Source: a beta proteobacterium AAP65
GTDB lineage: Bacteria > Pseudomonadota > Gammaproteobacteria > Burkholderiales > Burkholderiaceae_C
DNA: 64,000 bases
Direction of reading: 5' to 3'
Assembly (NCBI GenBank): GCA_001295865.1
Contig: LJHW01000030.1
Span: 1 to 64,000, forward strand
Numbering within the stretch: position 1 is the stretch's first letter; every line of letters begins with the position of its first letter. The notes under the pieces were generated by a model. The model did not search any database. It saw nothing but the letters and a program-made list of their open reading frames with translations, and was not told where the DNA came from. Shown here piece by piece: positions 57,941 to 64,000 of the stretch. The translations under genes and the position numbers were made by a program.

Positions 57941-60073
57941 ATGGCATTTGTTCCTTCCTTTCCCGCTTCCTTCTCCCTTTCCTTGCTGTGCCTGGCGGCC
58001 GGCAGCGCGCTGGCCCAGAGCGGCCCCACGCAGGTGATCACGGTCACCGGCGCGAGCAGCAGCAACCGGGCCAGCGTGGCCGGCTTCGGCGACGTGCCGC
58101 TCTCAAGGCTGCCGATGTCGGCCAGCGTCATCACCACCGCGCAGCTGCAAGACGCGGGCATCGCCAGCCTGGCCGACATCACGCGGCTGGACGCCGGCAT
58201 CACCGACGCCTACAACCCGCCGGGCTACTGGAGCCAGCTCGCCGTGCGCGGCTACACGCTGGACAACCGCTCCAACTACCGGCGTGACGGCTTGCCCATC
58301 AACGCCGAAACCGTGACCGGCCAGACCAACAAGCAGGCGCTGGAGATCCTCAAGGGCACCAGCGGCCTGCAGGCCGGCATCAGCGCGCCGGGCGGGCTGG
58401 TCAACCTGGTGGTCAAGCGCCCGCAGCGCGCCGTGCGCCAGGCGCGCCTGGGCTGGGAGGCCGATGGCAGCGTGGCCGCGGCCGTTGACGTGGGCGACCG
58501 CAGCGACGAGGGCCTGCGCCTGGGGTGGCGCGTGAACGCGAGTGCCGAGCGGCTCGACCCACCGATGCGCAACGCCCGCGGCAGCCGCAGCCTGCTGGCC
58601 GGCGCGTTCGAAGTGCAGCCCGCGGAAGGCTCGCTGCTCGAAGCCGAATTCGAGCTCGGCCGCCAGAGCCAGCGCAGCACGCCGGGCTTCAGCCTGCTGG
58701 GCAACCGCCTGCCCGATGCCGACAGCATCGACCCGCGCACCAACCTCAACAACCAGGCCTGGAGCCTGCCGGTGGTGATGCAGGGGCGCACGGCCTCGCT
58801 GCGCTACACGCAGACGCTCGCCGAACGGCTGGAGTTCGTGGCGCACGGCCTGGTGCAGCGCCTGCGCACCGACGACCGCATCGCCTTCCCCTTCGGCTGC
58901 AGCGCCGAAAACAACTACGACCGCTACTGCAGCGACGGCAGCTTCGATTACTACGATTTCCGCAGCGAAGGCGAGCGCCGCAACAGCGACGCCCTGAGCC
59001 TGGCCGTGCAGGGCCAGGCCACCACCGGCGCGCTGCGGCACCAGTTCAAGCTGGGCGTGCTGGGCACGCGCCACACGGCGCGCTTCGGCCGCCAGGCCTA
59101 CAACTACGTGGGCAGCGGCCGCATCGATGGCACGGCCGTGGTGCCCGCCGACCCGGCCCTCACCGACGAGAACACGCAGCGCGACGAGCGCAGCACCGAA
59201 GTCTTCGCGCAGGATGCCGTCGATTTCGGCCAGGGCCTGCGCGCCTGGGCCGGCCTGCGCCACAGCCGCCTGCAGCGCGCCAGCGTGCGCACCGACGGCT
59301 CGCGCCCCACCGACTACGGCCAGTCCTTCACCACGCCGTGGCTGGCCATCAGCCAGGACGTGGGTGACGCCGGCACGGCCTACGCGAGCTGGGGCCAGGG
59401 TGTGGAAACCGAAGTGGCCCCGAACCGCTCGCGATACACGAACGCCGGGCGCGCCCTGCCCGCGCTGAAGAGCCGCCAGATCGAGCTGGGCTACAAACAC
59501 AGCAGCCGCGCGCTCGATTGGCGCGTGGCCGCCTTCGACATCGACCGCCCCGAGTGGCGCGATCTGGGCGCCTGCGACGTGGCCGGCAGTTGCACCCGCA
59601 CCGCCGACGGCAGCGCCCGCCACCGCGGCCTGGAGGCCGAAGCCGAATGGCGCGCCGGCGCCTTCAGCCTGCGCGGCAGCGTGCTGGCCTTGCAGGCCCG
59701 CCGCAAGGGCTCGGTCACGGCGGCCGAGAACGGCAAGCGTCCCACCAACGTGCCGGCCCGCAGCGCCAAGCTGCAGGCGGCCTGGAACGTGGCGGCGCTG
59801 CCAGGCTTGGCCGCGCTTGCCTTCATCAGCCACGAAAGCGCCCGCGCCGTGCTGCCCGACAACAGCGTGAGCACGCCGGGCTGGACGCGCTTGGACGTGG
59901 CTTTGCGCTACGCCCAGGTGCTGAGCGGCGGCCAGCGTGCGCTGTGGCGCGTCGGGGTGGACAACCTGGCCGATGAACGCGCCTGGAAGGAGGCCCCCTT
60001 CCAGTACGGGCATGCCTACCTCTACCCCTTGGCACCTCGGACCTGGAGCGCGACGCTGACGGTCAGCTTCTGA
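57941..60073 (+). CDS. TonB-dependent outer-membrane receptor, probably for thiamin
   Basis: The 710-residue receptor has a signal peptide (SLSLLCLAAGSALAQ), a TonB-box-like QVITVTGASS, a plug domain (MSASVITTAQLQDAGIASL, LEILKGTSGLQAGISAPGGL, VNLVVKRP) and a 22-strand barrel ending in an aromatic (TWSATLTVSF). It resembles ferrisiderophore receptors in sequence, but the TPP riboswitch upstream indicates uptake of thiamin or a precursor, since repression by TPP would make no sense for a siderophore. ATG 57941 gives the signal peptide; the ribosome-binding site is weak. Confidence 0.9.
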   Translation: MAFVPSFPASFSLSLLCLAAGSALAQSGPTQVITVTGASSSNRASVAGFGDVPLSRLPMSASVITTAQLQDAGIASLADITRLDAGITDAYNPPGYWSQLAVRGYTLDNRSNYRRDGLPINAETVTGQTNKQALEILKGTSGLQAGISAPGGLVNLVVKRPQRAVRQARLGWEADGSVAAAVDVGDRSDEGLRLGWRVNASAERLDPPMRNARGSRSLLAGAFEVQPAEGSLLEAEFELGRQSQRSTPGFSLLGNRLPDADSIDPRTNLNNQAWSLPVVMQGRTASLRYTQTLAERLEFVAHGLVQRLRTDDRIAFPFGCSAENNYDRYCSDGSFDYYDFRSEGERRNSDALSLAVQGQATTGALRHQFKLGVLGTRHTARFGRQAYNYVGSGRIDGTAVVPADPALTDENTQRDERSTEVFAQDAVDFGQGLRAWAGLRHSRLQRASVRTDGSRPTDYGQSFTTPWLAISQDVGDAGTAYASWGQGVETEVAPNRSRYTNAGRALPALKSRQIELGYKHSSRALDWRVAAFDIDRPEWRDLGACDVAGSCTRTADGSARHRGLEAEAEWRAGAFSLRGSVLALQARRKGSVTAAENGKRPTNVPARSAKLQAAWNVAALPGLAALAFISHESARAVLPDNSVSTPGWTRLDVALRYAQVLSGGQRALWRVGVDNLADERAWKEAPFQYGHAYLYPLAPRTWSATLTVSF

Positions 60074-60109
60074 GGGCCCGCAACGCAGGGCGCGCGCAAC
60101 GGAGAACTG

Positions 60110-60128
60110 CAGCGGCCGCAGGCCGCTG
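60110..60128. terminator. Hairpin between convergent genes
   Basis: CAGCGGCC (60110-60117) and GGCCGCTG (60121-60128) form a perfect 8-bp stem with a GCA loop in the gap between the receptor gene and the PEP-CTERM gene. No T-run on either side; terminator function is inferred from position. Confidence 0.5.
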
Positions 60129-61679
60129 TCAGCTCGCGCTGACGGCACCAACCCGTCGCCGCACCACCCGCAGCAACAGCAGACCGCCGACCGCCATCAG
60201 CAGCGCGGAACCTGGCTCAGGCACCGCACTGATCGTCACGCGGTAGGCCAGGAACATGGTGTCGAGGTCCTTGCCGTCGTTGTACGCAGCGCCCGCGTGG
60301 AAACCGTCGGTGGTCGCGAAGTCGTTGTCGTTGGCGATGAAAAGAAAGTAGTCGTCGGGGCGGTCGGGGTCCAGCGCCGGCAGCAGGGCCAGGCCTTCCC
60401 ATTTCTCAGAGAGGTTCTCGAAACCCGCCTGCAGGCCATTGGTGAGACCGAAACGGTTGAGCTGGCTGCGGTCGTTGATGTCCAGCAGCACCTGCTTGGC
60501 CGCCGGCACGATGGCCGGGTTGAGCACACCGCCCGGTGCCACCTGGCTCTCGAACGAGGCCCCCAGGATGTTGGTGGCCTCGGCCAGGTCCACGATCTCG
60601 ACCTGCCGCAACAACGAGGTCTGCGTGCCCACGGCATTGCCGTTGCTGTCGCGCGGCAGCATGAGGAACTGCGTGGATGACAGCGCCAGCAGTTCGCTCT
60701 GGGCCGCCACGAGCGTGGCGCCGTTCTGCACGAAGCGGGGCAGTTTCACCACGTACTCGCCGCTGAGGCGGATGTTGTCGGGGCTGCTGATGTCGTAGGT
60801 GAAGACGCGCGTGTGGTCACGCGTCGCAGCGGCGCTCGACAGGTTGATGTCCTGGCGAGCCGCACTTTGCAGTCCCACGAAGAGCGTCTTGCCATCGGGC
60901 GAGATGCTCAAGCCCTCGAAACCCTGGTTGTTCGCCCGGCCGGCTGTGGGGTTGGCAGGGCTGGGTGCCGCTTGCCCCGTGGTCGGGTTGTTGCTGCTGT
61001 AGTCGGTGACGCCGTTGCGGATGGGGCGCACCGAAGCAGCCACTTCCAAGGCCCCGATGAAACGCCCATCGGCCGCGAAGCGGTAGATCGATGGGCCGTA
61101 TTCGTCGCTGACCAGGCGCGAGCCGTCGGCCAGCACCACCACGCCTTCGGCATCCAGCGAGAGCTTGCCGTTGAAGGCTTGGGGCAGTTCGGGCAGAGCG
61201 GCGGTGGCCGGCCGGGCACCGCCCGTGGCCACGCCGCCGGGCACGGGGTCCAGGCCGCTGAAGAGCTGGGTGCCGCCACCGGCCACCGTTTCGTACAGGC
61301 GGGTCGCGTCCAGCAGACCGAGAGAGATCTGGGTCGGCAGCAGGCCGCTGGCGCCGACAGCGGCCGGCGTGAAGCTCATCTGCAGCGTGTTCAAGCGCGG
61401 CGCGTAGTCGATGGTGCCGGCGATGTTGTAGCCGCGGTCGGGTGCGGCCAGGAAGGTGCCGGTGTAGGTGTCGCCCTGGCGCGTCCAACTCGCGGCGTTC
61501 GCCCACAGGCCGCTGATCGAGCCGAAGGTTTCGCCGTGGCTGTCGCGCAGGTTGGCGGCGAGCCGACCTGCGCCCACCATGCCCTGCACGGTGAAGACCG
61601 AACCACCAACGACGGTCTGCGCATGCGCCGTGGGAACGAGGGTCAAGACGGCGGTCAACGCCAGCACGAGACGGGACAT
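60129..61679 (-). CDS. PEP-CTERM phytase/esterase-like exported protein
   Basis: This 516-residue protein has a signal peptide (MSRLVLALTAVLTLVPTAHA), a beta-propeller-type domain of the 'esterase-like activity of phytase' family (GLSISPDGKTLFVGLQSAAR, SRLVSDEYGPSIYRFAADGR) and a C-terminal PEP-CTERM sorting signal: VPEPGSALLMAVGGLLLL followed by RVVRRR. It should be exported and processed by an exosortase/archaeosortase encoded elsewhere. ATG 61679 has GAGGT upstream; ATG 61724 would add 15 residues. It converges on the thiamin-receptor gene. Confidence 0.88.
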   Translation of the reverse strand: MSRLVLALTAVLTLVPTAHAQTVVGGSVFTVQGMVGAGRLAANLRDSHGETFGSISGLWANAASWTRQGDTYTGTFLAAPDRGYNIAGTIDYAPRLNTLQMSFTPAAVGASGLLPTQISLGLLDATRLYETVAGGGTQLFSGLDPVPGGVATGGARPATAALPELPQAFNGKLSLDAEGVVVLADGSRLVSDEYGPSIYRFAADGRFIGALEVAASVRPIRNGVTDYSSNNPTTGQAAPSPANPTAGRANNQGFEGLSISPDGKTLFVGLQSAARQDINLSSAAATRDHTRVFTYDISSPDNIRLSGEYVVKLPRFVQNGATLVAAQSELLALSSTQFLMLPRDSNGNAVGTQTSLLRQVEIVDLAEATNILGASFESQVAPGGVLNPAIVPAAKQVLLDINDRSQLNRFGLTNGLQAGFENLSEKWEGLALLPALDPDRPDDYFLFIANDNDFATTDGFHAGAAYNDGKDLDTMFLAYRVTISAVPEPGSALLMAVGGLLLLRVVRRRVGAVSAS

Positions 61680-61798
61680 GGCAGTACCTCGAAGCTCAAT
61701 GGGGACGCCAGATCGTGCGCTCACAAGATGAAGCTCTGGTGACAGCCGCCAGAGCGTCGAGCGTGGAGCAGTTCGGCGTGACGCGACTGCCCGTGACT

Positions 61799-62860
61799 TC
61801 AGTGCGGGTGCCCGTGGTGGGCATCGGGCACATGCGGGTGCCGGTGGCGCAGCGGTGCATGCCGATGCACATGGCTGTGCTCCGCCGCGGGCATGGGGTC
61901 GTGTGGGTGGTCGTGGTGACCGTCGTCGTGTCGATGTGCGTGCTCGTGCTCCAGCGCTTCATGCGCATGCTCGTGGTCATGCGACTCGGCCAGGTGCAGC
62001 ACCACGCCGGCCAACATCAGCGCACTGCCCAGCGCCATCAGCCCGCTGGCTGACCGATCGCCCAGTGCCACCGCGAAGGCCGCGCCAATGAACGGCGCAA
62101 AGGCAAACACCGATCCCGTGCGCGCCGCACCGAAGGCCCGCTGCGCCAGCAGGTAGAAGCGCAGGCTCAAGCCATAGCCGGTGGCACCGATGGCAAACAG
62201 GGCCATCGCGGCCAGCGCCGAGGGCAGCGGCTCTCCGAATGCCACGGCCAGGGCGCTGGTGGCCGTGGCCCCCAGCAAGGCCTTGACCATCACCACCTGC
62301 CCAGGGTCACGCTCGGCCAGCGCACGCGACAGGGTGTTGTCCACGCCCCATGCTGCCGTGGCCAGCAGGACGGCCAGCAGGCCCCACAGCTGGGCGCCGC
62401 CCGACCTGCCCTGGTCCAGCACCAGCACCATGCCCCCGGCCAGGAGAAGCGCCATCGCCGCCCAGACGCGGGCGTCCATGGTCTCGCGGTACAGGCGCCA
62501 GGCCAGCACCGCGGTGAACAGCGCTTCCAGCGTCAGCATCAGCGAGGCGCTCGTGCCGCTGGTGTGCTGAAGGCCCCAGGCCAGCGCCACCGGACCGACG
62601 ACCGCGCCGAAGCCCGCCATCGCGATCAGCCGGGGCAGGTCGGCGCGCTGCAGGCGCGCTTCGCGCTGGATCGGCTGCCGCGAGAACAAGCCGACGGCCG
62701 CCGCCCCGGCGTACAGCAGCGCTGCGGTGCTGAAAGCGCCCAGCCCGAAGCCGAACTGCTGCACCAGCGGCGTGCTGACGCCGAACAGCGCCGCGGCCAG
62801 CAGGGCGAGCAGCCCGCCCCTCAACGCAGGCAGCGCGGCCGGGTGGCGGAAAGACGGCAT
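61799..62860 (-). CDS. EamA/DMT transporter with His-rich tail
   Basis: This 353-residue protein has about ten hydrophobic helices in two EamA repeats (LLALLAAALFGVSTPLVQQF; LLAVLLATAAWGVDNTLSRA) and a long C-terminal His/Asp/Glu tail (about residues 295-353, for example HEHAHRHDDGHHDHPHD) that should bind divalent metals. Position next to a heavy-metal RND pump suggests metal export or sensing. It starts 3 bp after the small periplasmic gene, so they are co-transcribed. Confidence 0.88.
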   Translation of the reverse strand: MPSFRHPAALPALRGGLLALLAAALFGVSTPLVQQFGFGLGAFSTAALLYAGAAAVGLFSRQPIQREARLQRADLPRLIAMAGFGAVVGPVALAWGLQHTSGTSASLMLTLEALFTAVLAWRLYRETMDARVWAAMALLLAGGMVLVLDQGRSGGAQLWGLLAVLLATAAWGVDNTLSRALAERDPGQVVMVKALLGATATSALAVAFGEPLPSALAAMALFAIGATGYGLSLRFYLLAQRAFGAARTGSVFAFAPFIGAAFAVALGDRSASGLMALGSALMLAGVVLHLAESHDHEHAHEALEHEHAHRHDDGHHDHPHDPMPAAEHSHVHRHAPLRHRHPHVPDAHHGHPH

Positions 62861-62863
62861 CGT

Positions 62864-63241
62864 CTACTTGACCGTGAATCTCACCGTGATCACCTTCCGG
62901 CTCGGCGTGGTCAGGGCGGCCACGACCTTCGCACCGGCTGCGAGCTTCACACCTTTGGCTTCCAGCTTGTCGCCTGCGACCGCGAGTTCGGCTTCGGACT
63001 TCTCGCTGCCCTTGAGCACGGTCAGCTTGCCGGCCATGCCGGCGGGCGCCATGGGCTTGCCGTGGTCGTCGATGTAGATCACCGCACCGGTGGGCGTGCC
63101 GACCAGTTCGAAACCCAGGTCACTGGCCTTGGCCACGACACCACCATGCTTGGCCTTGGCTTCGCCGTGTGCATAGGCGGCATTGAACGACACGGCCAGC
63201 AGGCCCAACACCATGCCGGTAAGCAGCTTGTTCATCCTCAC
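62864..63241 (-). CDS. Small periplasmic protein of the metal-efflux locus
   Basis: The 125-residue product has a signal peptide (KLLTGMVLGLLAVSFNAAYA) and a mature start AHGEAKAKHGGVVAKASDLG, a His-containing motif seen in proteins near Cus/Czc pumps, then a small beta domain. It probably binds metal in the periplasm; the family is uncharacterised. GTG 63241 follows AAGGAG at good spacing; ATG 63235 is possible. It lies between the RND pump and EamA transporter genes. Confidence 0.75.
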   Translation of the reverse strand: MRMNKLLTGMVLGLLAVSFNAAYAHGEAKAKHGGVVAKASDLGFELVGTPTGAVIYIDDHGKPMAPAGMAGKLTVLKGSEKSEAELAVAGDKLEAKGVKLAAGAKVVAALTTPSRKVITVRFTVK

Positions 63242-63303
63242 TCCGATCTCCTTGAAGTTTGCGGCGCACGGAAGCAGGCGCCGCTGAAAGGCCTGATTTC
63301 AAC

Positions 63304-64000
63304 TCAATAGGCTTCCGGGGCGCCTGGGGCGCCCGCCGGTGCCGCGAGCCCGGGTCCAGGCAGGGGCTGGGTCAGTCGCTGGGTCGCTGGCCTGCCGAAC
63401 ATCCAGAACAGCACCGGCGTGAGCAAGGTGTCGAGCAGCGTTGAGCTGACCAGTCCGCCGAAGATCACCACCGCCACAGGATGCAGGATCTCCTTGCCGG
63501 GGGCATCGGCCGACAGCAGCAGCGGCGTCAGTGCCAAGGCTGCCACCAGTGCCGTCATCAGAACCGGCGTCAGCCGTTCCAGCGAGCCGCGCACGATCAT
63601 GGCCTGGCCGAAGCTCTCACCTTCGAGCCGGCACAGGTTGATGTAGTGGCTGATCTTCAGGATGCCGTTGCGCGTGGCAATGCCGGCCAGCGTGATGAAG
63701 CCCACCATCGATGCCACCGACAGGCTGACCCCCGCGATCCACATCGCCACCACCGAGCCGATCAGCGCCAGCGGGATGTTGGCCATGACGATGGCGGCCA
63801 GCACCACCGACTGGTAGCGCGTGTACAGCACCAGGAACATCATCGCCAACGACACCACCGACAGGCCGGCGATCAGGCGCGTCGCCTGCTCCTGTGCCTG
63901 GAACTGACCTTCCAGGCTGATGAAGTTGCCGGGCGGCAAGGACGTGTTGGCAATGATGCCGCGGATGTCCTTGATGACGCGCCCCATGTCGCCGCCGTCG
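63304..64000 (-). CDS. Heavy-metal RND efflux pump (CusA/CzcA family), C-terminal part
   Basis: Only the last 230 or so residues are inside the window; the gene continues past 64000. They match the C-terminal membrane half of HME-RND pumps: PPGNFISLEGQFQAQEQATR, five hydrophobic helices, GFITLAGIATRNGILKISHY (with the conserved GI..RN loop) and RLTPVLMTALVAALALTPLL, ending in a Pro/Ala-rich tail. Such pumps export Cu/Ag or Co/Zn/Cd; the metal is not decided by this fragment. Confidence 0.94.
   Translation of the reverse strand, partial: DGGDMGRVIKDIRGIIANTSLPPGNFISLEGQFQAQEQATRLIAGLSVVSLAMMFLVLYTRYQSVVLAAIVMANIPLALIGSVVAMWIAGVSLSVASMVGFITLAGIATRNGILKISHYINLCRLEGESFGQAMIVRGSLERLTPVLMTALVAALALTPLLLSADAPGKEILHPVAVVIFGGLVSSTLLDTLLTPVLFWMFGRPATQRLTQPLPGPGLAAPAGAPGAPEAY

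Noticed and set aside
57941..60073. Ferrisiderophore receptor
   Set aside because: Sequence similarity allows it, but the TPP riboswitch upstream is strong evidence for a thiamin-related ligand.

Overview
The window is a high-G+C bacterial chromosome segment. It very probably comes from a Burkholderiales betaproteobacterium of the Rubrivivax/Leptothrix/Comamonadaceae kind. The evidence is a phasin gene with PhaR-like operators, a PEP-CTERM protein, the cysI-DUF934-cysH-cysD-cysN-cobA-ferredoxin order, aceE-aceF-lpdA with a lipoyl domain on E3, and the folD-prlC pair. No rRNA, tRNA, CRISPR array or recognisable transposase was seen.

Bases 1 to about 12,300 are an accessory island with lower G+C, long non-coding gaps, decayed genes and several defence-type genes. 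From left to right it holds a secreted orphan protein and an HNH endonuclease (plus strand). Then, all on the minus strand, come a prokaryotic viperin, an unrecognised 401-residue neighbour, and a type I restriction remnant in which the HsdM methylase core is fused in frame to the HsdR C-terminal domain. An AAA+ ATPase/subtilisin-like protease pair, a tandem pair of small 'RPCWH' ORFs, a 46-residue membrane peptide and a candidate small RNA with an anti-Shine-Dalgarno C-rich loop follow. The viperin locus and the AAA+/protease pair are the most notable contents of the window.

From 12.5 kb the content is core metabolism. A GAF-GGDEF-EAL protein with a degenerate GGDEF motif comes first. The glycogen locus is divergent: glgC-glgA leftward and glgP-glgB-glgX-malQ rightward. 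A membrane GGDEF-EAL gene is split by one amber codon (26.4-28.3 kb). Pyruvate dehydrogenase genes (aceE-aceF-lpdA) run leftward, diverging from a PAS sensor kinase/FixJ-type regulator pair, then folD-prlC and a thioredoxin-fold protein.

From 41.6 to 47.3 kb a tightly overlapping minus-strand operon encodes a histone-deacetylase-family protein, thioesterase, nitroreductase, 2-hydroxyacid dehydrogenase, RmuC and an MFS transporter. It diverges from a phasin gene whose promoter is bracketed by two PhaR-like palindromes. A patatin-like lipoprotein follows on the minus strand.

From 49.3 to 57.7 kb a rightward assimilatory sulfate-reduction cluster contains a TauE/SafE permease, cysI, DUF934, cysH, cysD, cysN, cobA (siroheme), a 7Fe ferredoxin and a ferredoxin-NADP reductase. 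Transport, activation, two reductions, cofactor supply and a plausible electron chain are thus encoded together. A TPP riboswitch then precedes a TonB-dependent receptor, which points to thiamin uptake. The window closes on the minus strand with a PEP-CTERM phytase/esterase-like protein, a His-tailed EamA transporter, a small periplasmic protein and the 3' end of a heavy-metal RND pump, probably one metal-efflux locus.
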